Source: Actinotalea caeni (GTDB taxonomy: Bacteria > Actinomycetota > Actinomycetes > Actinomycetales > Beutenbergiaceae). From it: a stretch of DNA of 64,000 bases. The DNA is taken from the NCBI RefSeq assembly GCF_009733795.1, contig NZ_WNXX01000005.1:1-64000 (forward strand). Direction: 5' to 3'. Positions 32,656 to 42,384 of this stretch are shown one piece after another. The notes beneath the pieces were generated by a model. That model was not told where the DNA came from, did no database searches, and saw nothing but the letters and a program-made list of their open reading frames with translations. A program made the position numbers and the translations under genes. Position 1 is the stretch's first letter, and each line of letters opens with the position of its first letter.

Positions 32656-34044
32656 ATGGCCGACCCGATCGAGCAGTCGACCGCCGCCGAGGGGGCGCCG
32701 CGCCCCGCCGGCGCACCGGTGCGCCGGACCCCGCCGTGGCGCTACGCGCTGGGCATGTTCGGCACGTCGATCCCGATCAACATGATCAAGGGGTCGATGA
32801 TCCTGTTCTACGTCGACATCCTCGGCCTGGACGTGCGGGCCTACGGGGTCGTCATGGTGATCTACGCCGTCATCGACGCGATCGACAACCCGCTGCTCGG
32901 CCACCTCTCGGACGGCACGCGCACGCGCTTCGGGCGACGGCGGCCGTGGCTCGTGATCGGTGCGCCGCTGCTGGCCGCGTCGATGATCGCGTTCTTCTCC
33001 GCGCCCACGTCGTTGGAGGGGATGTCGCTCGTGCTGTGGTTCGCGGTGTTCGCGATCCTGTGCGAGGCGTTCGACTCGATGCTCAACGCGAACTACGGCG
33101 CGCTGCTGCCCGAGCTGTTCCCGCAGGAGAAGGACCGCGCGGTCGCCAACGGCCTGCGCCAGGGCTTCCAGCTGGTGGCGCTGATCGTCTCGCTCGCCGT
33201 CACGCCGCTGCTCACCACGCGGGTCTTCGGCACCGAGACGACCACCGAGGGCTTCCGCACCACCGCGATCATCTACGGCGCGGTCGCGGTCGTCGTCATC
33301 GTCGTCATGGCGCTGGGCGCGCGTGAGAACCCGCGCTACGCCGCGACGGAGCGCCCGCCGTTCCTGCCGAGCGCGCTGGCGATCCTGCGCAACCCGCTGT
33401 TCTGGAAGGTCGGCCTCATCGGCGCGTGCTACGCGATCCCGATGGCGCTGGTGCTCTCGGGCGTGCAGCTGTTCGTCCGCTACTCCCTCGACCTGCCGGT
33501 CGCGAACGCGCTGTACCTGCAGGGCATGGTCATCGTGGTCTCGGCGATCGGCCTGGCCGTCTGGACCCGGGTGGTGGCCCGCAAGGGTGCGCTGTGGACC
33601 TGGCGGCTCGCGTTCCCGCTGCTGTGCCTGAGCTTCGTGGCGCTGTTCTTCGCACGCGACCTCGTCACCGGCGTGCTCGCGGGCGCCGTCGTCGGGGTCG
33701 GCTGGTCGGGGATGCTGGCGACCAACGACCTCATCGTGGCCCGTGTGCTCGACGGCGACGCCGTGCGCCACGGCACCCACCGCGAGGGCCTGTTCCTCTC
33801 GGCGTTCGGGTTCTTCGGCCGGCTCAACGGTGTCGTCACCGGTGCGGCGCTCGCCTCGCTGGGGATCTTCTTCGGCTACACCTCCGGCGACGACCCGGGC
33901 AACGACCCCGGCACCGCGTTCCGCGTCTACATGTGCGTCTACCCGTTCGTGCTCACGCTGATCGGGTCGGTCGCCGCCCGGTTCGTGCACGTGCCCGAGC
34001 AGACCCCGCCGGAAGCCGTGGAGCCGGCGCCCGCGACGCCGTGA
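32656..34044 (+). CDS. GPH-family sugar:cation symporter (MelB/LacS-like, MFS)
   Basis: A 462-residue, 12-segment transporter of the glycoside-pentoside-hexuronide family. Diagnostic features are DAIDNPLLGHLSDGTRTRFGRRRPW after helix 2 (split here into a 20-residue core DNPLLGHLSDGTRTRFGRRR) and the NYGALLPELFP segment. It should import an oligosaccharide or glycoside with H+ or Na+. GGAGG precedes the ATG at 32656. Its stop overlaps the GTG of the ChbG-like gene (GTGA), so the imported sugar is probably an acetylated disaccharide acted on by that deacetylase. Confidence 0.9.
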   Translation: MADPIEQSTAAEGAPRPAGAPVRRTPPWRYALGMFGTSIPINMIKGSMILFYVDILGLDVRAYGVVMVIYAVIDAIDNPLLGHLSDGTRTRFGRRRPWLVIGAPLLAASMIAFFSAPTSLEGMSLVLWFAVFAILCEAFDSMLNANYGALLPELFPQEKDRAVANGLRQGFQLVALIVSLAVTPLLTTRVFGTETTTEGFRTTAIIYGAVAVVVIVVMALGARENPRYAATERPPFLPSALAILRNPLFWKVGLIGACYAIPMALVLSGVQLFVRYSLDLPVANALYLQGMVIVVSAIGLAVWTRVVARKGALWTWRLAFPLLCLSFVALFFARDLVTGVLAGAVVGVGWSGMLATNDLIVARVLDGDAVRHGTHREGLFLSAFGFFGRLNGVVTGAALASLGIFFGYTSGDDPGNDPGTAFRVYMCVYPFVLTLIGSVAARFVHVPEQTPPEAVEPAPATP

Positions 34045-34874
34045 CGCGCCGGCTCGTCGTCACCGCCGACGACCTCGGCCGCGACCCCGCCACCGACGCC
34101 ACCGTGCTCGGCCTGCTCGCCGCCGGGCGCGTGACGGCGACCACGCTGCTGGTCGTCACGCCGCACGCGGCCGCCGCGGCCGAGGCGGCGACCCGGCTCG
34201 GGGTGACGCCGCGGCTGCACGTCGCCCTCACCAGCGAGGGCGGGCTGCCGCCGTGGTCGCCGCTCAGCGGCGCCCCGTCGCTGCACGACGGCGGAGGTCA
34301 GCTCCCCGCGGACCCGCAGGTCCTCGACGCGCACGCGGTCGAGACCGACGTGCTCGCCGAGCTCGACGCCCAGCTGGCGTGGATGCACGAGCGCGGTCTG
34401 CACCCCTGGGGCGTCGACTCCCACGCCGGCACCCTGTACGGACTGGCGGGGCGGTCGTGGCTCGGGCCGGCGCTGTGGTGGTGCGGGTCCGCCGGGCTGG
34501 CGTTCCGGCTCCCCCGCGACCTGCGGCCCTACCTCGGCGGACCACCCGCGCCGGAGCTGGCACGACGGCACGAGGCCGCCGTCGCCCTCGCCGACGAGCT
34601 CGGGGTGCCGCTGCCCGCGGCGATGCTGACCAACCGGCGGAACGCCGCCGAGCTCGGCGACTACGAGGCGCTGCGCGATCACCTGGTCGCCGCGCTCGAC
34701 GACCTGCCCGACGGCGTCAGCGAGCTCTTCCTGCACCCCGCCGAGGGGCTGCCCGGCGAGGCGGGGCGCACCCGCGCGTGGGAGGCACGGCTGCTCCGCG
34801 ACCCGGCCTGGTGGGACGCGGTGTCCCGCGCCGGGGTCGAGCTGGTCCACGACTGGCAGGACGCGCACGGCTGA
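34041..34874 (+). CDS. ChbG/YdjC-family carbohydrate deacetylase-like protein
   Basis: A 277-residue protein with the YdjC/ChbG start RLVVTADDLGRDPATDATV (Asp-Asp metal motif), the LHVALTSEG His, the GVDSHAGTLYG motif with metal-binding His, and a late LFLHPAEGLPGE His. E. coli ChbG removes an acetyl group from chitobiose derivatives. This copy is translationally coupled with a GPH sugar symporter, so a role on an imported N- or O-acetylated oligosaccharide is likely. GTG start at 34041. Confidence 0.88.
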   Translation: MTRRLVVTADDLGRDPATDATVLGLLAAGRVTATTLLVVTPHAAAAAEAATRLGVTPRLHVALTSEGGLPPWSPLSGAPSLHDGGGQLPADPQVLDAHAVETDVLAELDAQLAWMHERGLHPWGVDSHAGTLYGLAGRSWLGPALWWCGSAGLAFRLPRDLRPYLGGPPAPELARRHEAAVALADELGVPLPAAMLTNRRNAAELGDYEALRDHLVAALDDLPDGVSELFLHPAEGLPGEAGRTRAWEARLLRDPAWWDAVSRAGVELVHDWQDAHG

Positions 34875-34898
34875 TCGCGCCGCCCGTCCCGCGGCGGC

Positions 34899-36089
34899 TC
34901 AGCCGCCGGAGACGCTGAGCTCGGCCTCGGCGAGCATCGCCCGCAGGCCCTCGTCGATGCCGCGGTGGTCGAGCCACCCGTCGGGCACCGCGGGGCGCTT
35001 GGGGCTGCCGGCCCGCCCGCGCTGACCCTCGGCCGCCGCACCCGGGTAGGGCTGGTCGAGGTCGAGCGCGGCGAGCCGGTCGTCGAGCTCGGCGAGGCTG
35101 CTCACCAGCCCGAGCGCGGCCCGAGCCTCGCCCCCGACGACGTAGCCCTTGAGGTACCAGGACATGTGCTTGCGCAGCTCCCGCAGCGCGCGACCCTCGT
35201 CGCCGAAGTGCTCGACGTGCAGCTCGGCGTGCCGCCGGATGACGGCCGCGACCTGCCGCAGCCCGGGCCGCACCCGCAGGTCGGAGCCGGCGAAGGCCGC
35301 CACCAGGTCGGTGAACAGCCACGGCCGTCCCTGGCAGCCGCGCCCGACGACGACGCCGTCGCACCCGGTCTGCGCGACCATCGCGAGCGCGTCCTCGGCC
35401 GACCAGATGTCGCCGTTGCCGAGCACCGGGATGTCGGTGACGGCCTCCTTGAGCGCCGCGATCGCGTCCCAGCGCGCGGTGCCGGAGTAGTAGTCGGCGG
35501 CGGTGCGGGCGTGCAGCGCGACGGCGGCGACGCCCGCGTCCTGCGCTCGCAGCCCCGCGTCGACGTAGGTGAGGTGGTCGTCGTCGACGCCCATCCGCAT
35601 CTTCACCGTCACGGGCACACCGGCCGGCGCGGCCTCCTCGACGGCACCGGTGACGATCGCCCCGAACAGCTCCTGCTTCCACGGCAGCACCGCGCCGCCG
35701 CCCTTCCGGGTGACCTTCGGGACCGGGCAGCCGAAGTTGAGGTCGATGTGGTCGGCGCGGTCCTCGGTGACGAGCATCCGCACCGCCGCGCGCACCGTGG
35801 CCGGGTCGACGCCGTAGAGCTGGACCGAGCGGACCTTCTCGCCCTCGTCGTGGCTGATGATCCGCATCGACTCCGGGGTGCGCTCGACGAGCGCACGGGA
35901 GGTGACCATCTCGGCCACGTAGAGCCCGACGGGGGCGGGCGAGGCGGTGAGCGCTGGCGCGGCGTCCGGTGGGACGCCGTCGAGCGCGGCGTCGCGGCAC
36001 AGGGTCCGGAACGGCGCGTTGGTGACACCGGCCATCGGCGCGAGCACCACAGGGGTGCCGACGTCGATGCCTCCGATCCGCAAGCTCAC
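34899..36089 (-). CDS. dusB: tRNA-dihydrouridine synthase
   Basis: FMN enzyme that reduces uridine to dihydrouridine in the tRNA D-loop. The 396-residue protein has the flavin-binding opening VVLAPMAGVTNAPFR (16-29), catalytic Cys121 in DLNFGCPVPKVTRKGGGAVL, the ALHARTAADYYSG phosphate loop and GNGDIW...GVVVGRGCQGRPW. The C-terminal RNA-binding helical domain follows. GTG start at 36089. It is convergent with the ChbG-like gene and 55 bp from the next gene upstream. Confidence 0.95.
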   Translation of the reverse strand: MSLRIGGIDVGTPVVLAPMAGVTNAPFRTLCRDAALDGVPPDAAPALTASPAPVGLYVAEMVTSRALVERTPESMRIISHDEGEKVRSVQLYGVDPATVRAAVRMLVTEDRADHIDLNFGCPVPKVTRKGGGAVLPWKQELFGAIVTGAVEEAAPAGVPVTVKMRMGVDDDHLTYVDAGLRAQDAGVAAVALHARTAADYYSGTARWDAIAALKEAVTDIPVLGNGDIWSAEDALAMVAQTGCDGVVVGRGCQGRPWLFTDLVAAFAGSDLRVRPGLRQVAAVIRRHAELHVEHFGDEGRALRELRKHMSWYLKGYVVGGEARAALGLVSSLAELDDRLAALDLDQPYPGAAAEGQRGRAGSPKRPAVPDGWLDHRGIDEGLRAMLAEAELSVSGG

Positions 36090-36144
36090 CGCACGAGTAT
36101 CGCCGATGCGGCGGCCGGTCCCTCCCCGGCCGCCGCACCGGTGG

Positions 36145-36831
36145 TCAGGGGGTGGCGCGCCGCAGCGTGAGGAACGACGACCCTGCCAGGAGCACCAGCA
36201 GCAGCGCCGCCCAGCCAGTGAGGCCGAGCGCCCCCTGGTCGGCGAGCCACTGCCACACGCGCGGCCAGGCGTCCATGCGCGAGATCAGCCAGGCACCGAC
36301 CACGGCGAGCAGGGTGATGCCGACGAGGACCGCGGCGAAGACGACCCCACGGAACCGGACGTAGATCGTCGCGCCCCAGAAGCCGACGACGAAGAAGAAC
36401 ATCGCGATGACGAAGTAGGCGAGCCAGGCCACCCACCAGCCCTCCTCGGTGAGGAACGGCAGCTGGAAGGTGTAGCCGTTGGTGCCGAAGCCGTCGGTGG
36501 CGGACTCCAGCGCCGCGCCGATCGTGAACACGGTCGCCATCGCCGCCGCGGAGATCGCGGCGGCCGCGAGCGAGCCGAGGTAGAACTCGCGGCGGGTGAG
36601 GCTCATCGCCTGCGCGAAGGGGAAGGTGAGCGTGAGCGCCTGCGAGCCGATGATCGCGAAGTACCACAGCGGCGCCTGCGCGGCACCGCTGTACATCGGC
36701 CCGTCGGCGGGGATCAGGCTGAACACCAGCAGCGCGATGACGAACGCGCCGACCAGCACGATCAGCGGGATCCACAGGAACGTCTGCTTGTTGACGAACT
36801 GCAGGCGGACGACGTTCAGGGTGCGGTTCAT
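36145..36831 (-). CDS. ABC-2-type transporter permease
   Basis: A 228-residue membrane protein with six predicted segments (about 20-42, 54-74, 90-112, 130-155, 165-185, 198-220), lacking motifs beyond the ABC-2 fold. It is the third gene of a GntR-ATPase-permease operon; each junction is an ATGA overlap. Such YtrA-type operons respond to cell-envelope stress or peptide antibiotics. What it moves is unknown. Confidence 0.85.
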   Translation of the reverse strand: MNRTLNVVRLQFVNKQTFLWIPLIVLVGAFVIALLVFSLIPADGPMYSGAAQAPLWYFAIIGSQALTLTFPFAQAMSLTRREFYLGSLAAAAISAAAMATVFTIGAALESATDGFGTNGYTFQLPFLTEEGWWVAWLAYFVIAMFFFVVGFWGATIYVRFRGVVFAAVLVGITLLAVVGAWLISRMDAWPRVWQWLADQGALGLTGWAALLLVLLAGSSFLTLRRATP

Positions 36832-37733
36832 CGGCGTGCCTCCTCGGGCTGCGGCTCGACGGTGCTCTGACGCTGGGTGAGGCGGACGACCAGCTGCTGC
36901 AGCGACACCGCGCCGGTGTCGATGCCGGCGGCCGCCAGCCGGGCGCGGTCGTCGTCGTCCAGCCGGCCGAGGATCGTCGCGGACGTGACACGGCCGAGGC
37001 TCTCGCGGTGCAGCACCTCACGACCGACGACGAACTCCTCGACGGCGTCGCCGGGCCCCACGACGGTGGTCGCGAGCCCGCGCACCTCGTCGGTGGGCGC
37101 GTCCATGAGGATGCGGCCGCGGTCGATGACGAGGACGTGCTCGAGGATGTTCGAGACCTCGTCGATGAGGTGGCTGGACAGCACGATCGTGCGCGGGTGC
37201 TCGGCGTAGTCGGCGAGCAGCCGGTCGTAGAAGATCTGCCGGGCCACGGCGTCCAGGCCGAGGTAGGGCTCGTCGAAGAACGTGATCTCGGCGCGCGACG
37301 CGAGCCCGATGATCACGCCGACCGCGGAGAGCTGACCGCGCGAGAGCTTCTTGATCGTCCTCTTCATCGGCAGCCGGAACTCCTCGACCAGCTCGCCGGC
37401 GAGGTCGTCGTCCCAGTGCGGGAAGAACAGCCGCGCGCTGCGCAGGGCGTGCCGTGGCGTCGCGTCCTCGGGGTACTTCTGGCTCTCCCGCACGAAGCAC
37501 ATCCGGGACAGCACGCGCGCGTTCTCGTAGGGGTCCTCGCCGTAGACGCGGACGGTGCCGCTGGTGGCGAAGTTCTGCGCGGTGAGGATCGACATCAGCG
37601 TGGTCTTGCCGGCGCCGTTGCGCCCGAGCAGCCCGTAGATGGTGTCCTGCTCGAGCGTGAGGCTGACGTCGTCGAGCGCGAGCGTGTCGCCGTAGCGCTT
37701 GCTGAGGTGGCTCACCTCGATCACGTGGGTCAT
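36828..37733 (-). CDS. ABC transporter ATP-binding protein
   Basis: A 301-residue ATPase: Walker A GRNGAGKTT (38-46), a somewhat divergent signature LSRGQLSAVGV in place of LSGGQ, Walker B ITFFDEPYLGLD and switch His in VLSSHLIDE. The C-terminal 80 residues are an accessory domain. It pairs with the ABC-2 permease and is regulated by the co-transcribed GntR protein. The group resembles YtrB/BcrA-type exporters. Confidence 0.9.
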   Translation of the reverse strand: MTHVIEVSHLSKRYGDTLALDDVSLTLEQDTIYGLLGRNGAGKTTLMSILTAQNFATSGTVRVYGEDPYENARVLSRMCFVRESQKYPEDATPRHALRSARLFFPHWDDDLAGELVEEFRLPMKRTIKKLSRGQLSAVGVIIGLASRAEITFFDEPYLGLDAVARQIFYDRLLADYAEHPRTIVLSSHLIDEVSNILEHVLVIDRGRILMDAPTDEVRGLATTVVGPGDAVEEFVVGREVLHRESLGRVTSATILGRLDDDDRARLAAAGIDTGAVSLQQLVVRLTQRQSTVEPQPEEARR

Positions 37734-38119
37734 CGCGGGTCTCCGTTCGTGGGTCGCTGGGCAGCCCGTGCGCGGTCGGCGATCATCCGGGCCAGGTCGT
37801 CGGGTCCGAGGCCGAGCCGGGCGGCCTCGACGAGGAGCGGGTCGAGGAACCGCTCGGCGAAGGCGGTGCGGCGCTCGGTGAGCAGCAGCTCGCGAGCGCC
37901 GGGGGCGACGAACATCCCGATGCCCCGCCGCTTGTAGAGCACTCCCTTGTCGGTGAGGAGGTTGACGCCCTTCGCGGCGGTCGCCGGGTTGATCCGGTGG
38001 AAGGCCGCGAGCTCGTTGGTGGAGGGCGCGCGCTCCTCCTCGCCGAGGCTGCCGTCGACGATCGCGTCCTCGACGCTCTCGGCGATCTGGAGGAAGAGCG
38101 GCCTGCCCTCGCCCACCAT
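37730..38119 (-). CDS. YtrA-type GntR-family regulator
   Basis: A 129-residue short GntR protein: winged helix (about 8-75; PLFLQIAESVEDAIVDGSLG, APSTNELAAFHRINPATAAK, GVLYKRRGIGMFV) and a brief dimerisation tail, as in the YtrA subfamily. First gene of the ABC operon, with GAGGAGG before the ATG at 38119 and an operator-like palindrome just upstream. Autorepression relieved by envelope stress is the family norm and the likely mode here. Confidence 0.9.
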   Translation of the reverse strand: MVGEGRPLFLQIAESVEDAIVDGSLGEEERAPSTNELAAFHRINPATAAKGVNLLTDKGVLYKRRGIGMFVAPGARELLLTERRTAFAERFLDPLLVEAARLGLGPDDLARMIADRARAAQRPTNGDPR

Positions 38120-38132
38120 GCTCGACCTCCTC

Positions 38133-38156
38133 GGTTCCTTACTTGACTAGGTAACC
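38133..38156. promoter_or_regulatory. Operator-like repeat upstream of the GntR/ABC operon
   Basis: GGTTCCTTAC and GTAACC halves around TTGACTAG: TTAC-N8-GTAA (38139-38154) nested within GGTT...AACC (38133-38156). It lies 14-37 bp upstream of the GntR start, a typical YtrA autoregulatory site. Confidence 0.6.
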
Positions 38157-38307
38157 ATGCAACTATGGGGGCCGTCCTGTCAACCCCTCGATCGAGCCGA
38201 CGCCTGCCAGGCGCGCACGGTGCATGGCGACGTCGTCTGCGGGCGGGCGATCTCGCCGACCGAGCCGGTGTGCGAGCGCGCCCGGCGCCGTCGGTACCCT
38301 GCGGCGC

Positions 38308-38772
38308 ATGGCTGAGCACCCCTCGATCACACGGTTCCGCGAGGCGCTCGACGCCGCCGGCGGCACGGGCGAGATCCGTGTCCTGCCCGACTCGGTGCAC
38401 ACCGCCGCCCTGGCGGCGGAGGCGCTCGGGTGCGAGGTCGGCGCGATCGCCAACAGCCTGCTGTTCGACGCCGAGGGCACGCCGGTCCTCATCCTCACCT
38501 CGGGCGCCCACCGCGTGGACACCGCGCTCGTCGCGCGCACGACGGGCCCGCTGACCCGCGCCGACAAGGACTTCGTGCGCGCACACACCGGGCAGGTCAT
38601 CGGCGGCGTCTCGCCGCTGGGCCACCCGGCCCCGATCCGCACCTACATCGATCCCTGGTTGCGCCGCCACCCTGTCGTGTGGGCCGCCGCCGGCCACCCG
38701 GCGGCGGTGTTCTCGACGACGTTCGACGAGCTCGTCCGGATGACGGGGGCCACCGAGCTCGAGGTCGCCTGA
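38308..38772 (+). CDS. YbaK/EbsC-family aminoacyl-tRNA deacylase
   Basis: A 154-residue editing-domain protein (ITRFREALDAAGGTGEIRVL, CEVGAIANSLLFDAEG, then ADKDFVRAHTGQVIGGVSPLGHP). Family members remove misacylated amino acids (for example Cys or Ala) from tRNA-Pro or related tRNAs in trans. The Lys in ADKDFV and the GGVSPLGH loop are the expected active-site features. The ATG at 38308 is directly before the domain; an earlier start would overlap the promoter of the divergent GntR gene. Confidence 0.9.
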   Translation: MAEHPSITRFREALDAAGGTGEIRVLPDSVHTAALAAEALGCEVGAIANSLLFDAEGTPVLILTSGAHRVDTALVARTTGPLTRADKDFVRAHTGQVIGGVSPLGHPAPIRTYIDPWLRRHPVVWAAAGHPAAVFSTTFDELVRMTGATELEVA

Positions 38773-39129
38773 GGGACCTGCCCCACGTGCGCCCCGCGCA
38801 CGCCCTGCCCCAACCCGGCCCGGGTGCCCGCGACGGGTCGAGGTCGTGCCTGCGTGCCGACATCGGACCGGGCCCGGCCCGACCTCGGCACGACCGCACG
38901 AACTCGGCACCGGGTGCGCCCGGCGAGAGCTCGGTCGGCGGTGAGCCCGAGGGGTCCCGCGCCCCGCTCAACGGCTGAAAACGGGAAACGTCAACCCTCG
39001 ACCTGCCCATGCTCGGGTAGATGTTCGGTCAAACGCTGTTCAGCCTCGCGTCAGGTCGGGTACTGATGAGTCGGGACCGAGGGGTTCCACCCGGTCGTCC
39101 CCGTCGACCGGCTCACCGATGGAGGTCGC
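38773..39129. other. Intergenic region with stem-loops and promoter of nagZ-namZ; no gene seen
   Basis: The 357-bp gap begins with G+C-rich inverted repeats: GGTCGTGCC (38842-38850) pairs with GGCACGACC (38887-38895), and GTGCCGA (38854-38860) with TCGGCAC (38885-38891). These alternative pairings probably terminate the YbaK transcript. The more AT-rich 38975-39065 stretch (GAAAACGGGAAACG, GTTCGGTCAAACGCTGTTC) is the likely promoter of the GH3 gene. No credible ORF or RNA gene is seen. Confidence 0.55.
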
Positions 39130-40962
<1,833 letters not shown>

Positions 40963-40999
40963 CCGCACGATGACGACCCGAGACGAGAGAGCAGACCAG

Positions 41000-42328
41000 A
41001 TGCCCCTGAACCGACGCACCCTCCTCACCACCGGCCTGTCGACGGCGGGTCTCGCGACCGCCGGGGCCCTCGCCGCCGCGGCACCCGCCACCGCAGCGCC
41101 GGGGCCCGGCGGTGGACCGGGCGGCCCCGGTGGCAGGCCCGGCGGCCGCGGGGTGACGCCGGGCGCCGACCGTGCCGCGCAGGACCGCTGGCGCGTGCTC
41201 GCGGACCAGCGGGTCGGTGTCATCACCAACCCGACCGGGGTGCTGCGCTCGCTGCGCAGCATCGTCGACGAGATGCACGAGTCGGGCCGGGTCGAGATCG
41301 GCGGCGTGTTCGGCCCCGAGCACGGCTTCCGCGGCACCGCGCAGGCGGGTGAGGCCGAGGAGACCTTCATCGACCCGCGTACCGGGATCACGGTCTACGA
41401 CGCCTACGGCGCCGGGGTCGACGCGATGGCCCGGATGTTCACCGAGGCGGAGGTCGAGACGGTCGTCTTCGACATCCAGGACGTCGGTGCCCGCTTCTAC
41501 ACCTACATCTGGACGATGTACACCGCGATGCGGGCAGCGGTCCGCACCGGCCTGCGGTTCGTCGTCCTCGACCGCCCCAACCCGATCGGTGGCACGGCGC
41601 GCGGCCCGATGATGACGACGGAGTACACCTCCGGCGTCGGGGCGAAGGAGATCGTGCAGGCGCACGGCATGACGGTGGGCGAGCTCGCCCGGTTCTTCGA
41701 CGGCGAGTTCCTCACCGACGACGAGGGCGGGCGTCTCACCGATCTCGAGGTCGTGGAGGTGCAGGGCTGGAAGCGTCGCGACCTGTTCGACGCGACCGGT
41801 CTGCAGTGGGTGCTGCCGAGCCCGAACATGCCGACCCCGGACACCGCCCTGCTCTACCCGGGGACGTGCCTGTTCGAGGGCACCAACCTGTCGGAGGGGG
41901 GCGGCACCACGCGCCCGTTCGAGCTGATCGGCGCCCCGTTCGTCGACCACGAGTGGGCGGCGGCGCTCAACGACGCCCGGCTGCCGGGCGTGACGTTCCG
42001 GGAGGCGTACTTCACGCCGTCGTTCAACAAGTACGTCGGCGAGGTGTGCGGCGGCGTGCAGGTCCACATCGACGACCCCACGAAGCTCGACCCGGTCCGG
42101 GTCGGCGTCGAGATGCTCGTCGCGCTGCGGGCCCGCTACCCCGACTTCGCGTGGCGTCAGGACTCCTGGGACACCGAGCGCCCGTACTGGATCGACAAGC
42201 TCACCGGCTCCACCCGGCTGCGCGAGCAGGTCGACGCCGGCGCGAGCGCGCGCGAGATCGAGCGTGCCTGGAAGGACGAGCTGCACGCCTTCGAGCACCA
42301 GCGCAAGCCGTACCTGATCTACCGCTGA
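41000..42328 (+). CDS. namZ: Tat-exported exo-beta-N-acetylmuramidase, NamZ-like (GH171, DUF1343)
   Basis: Releases MurNAc from the non-reducing end of peptidoglycan glycan chains. The roughly 442-residue protein has a twin-arginine signal (NRRTLLTTGLSTAGL) and a Gly/Pro linker. The DUF1343 domain follows, with RVGVITNPTGVLRSLRSIVD, GVFGPEHGFRGTAQAG, FDIQDVGARFYTYIWTM, LDRPNPIGG and EGTNLSEGGGTTRPFELIG, all conserved in the family. The ATG at 41000 is preferred for its ribosome-binding site (GAGAGAG) and compact Tat n-region; an ATG at 40970 is possible. It lies directly after the GH3 gene. Confidence 0.92.
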   Translation: MPLNRRTLLTTGLSTAGLATAGALAAAAPATAAPGPGGGPGGPGGRPGGRGVTPGADRAAQDRWRVLADQRVGVITNPTGVLRSLRSIVDEMHESGRVEIGGVFGPEHGFRGTAQAGEAEETFIDPRTGITVYDAYGAGVDAMARMFTEAEVETVVFDIQDVGARFYTYIWTMYTAMRAAVRTGLRFVVLDRPNPIGGTARGPMMTTEYTSGVGAKEIVQAHGMTVGELARFFDGEFLTDDEGGRLTDLEVVEVQGWKRRDLFDATGLQWVLPSPNMPTPDTALLYPGTCLFEGTNLSEGGGTTRPFELIGAPFVDHEWAAALNDARLPGVTFREAYFTPSFNKYVGEVCGGVQVHIDDPTKLDPVRVGVEMLVALRARYPDFAWRQDSWDTERPYWIDKLTGSTRLREQVDAGASAREIERAWKDELHAFEHQRKPYLIYR

Positions 42329-42335
42329 TCACCGT

Positions 42336-42367
42336 CCGCGGCGGCCGCAGCTCGGCGTCCGCCGCGG
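42336..42367. terminator. Convergent terminator between namZ and the D-aminoacylase gene
   Basis: A perfect 9-bp stem (CCGCGGCGG / CCGCCGCGG) with a 14-nt loop, 7 bp after the namZ stop and ending before the stop of the convergent deacylase gene. Confidence 0.65.
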
Positions 42368-42384
42368 GCGGGCGGCGGGGTGCG

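Noticed and set aside
38824-39066. 80-residue ORF between YbaK and nagZ
   Set aside because: No ribosome-binding site, low-complexity Arg/Pro composition and overlap with stem-loops and the nagZ promoter.
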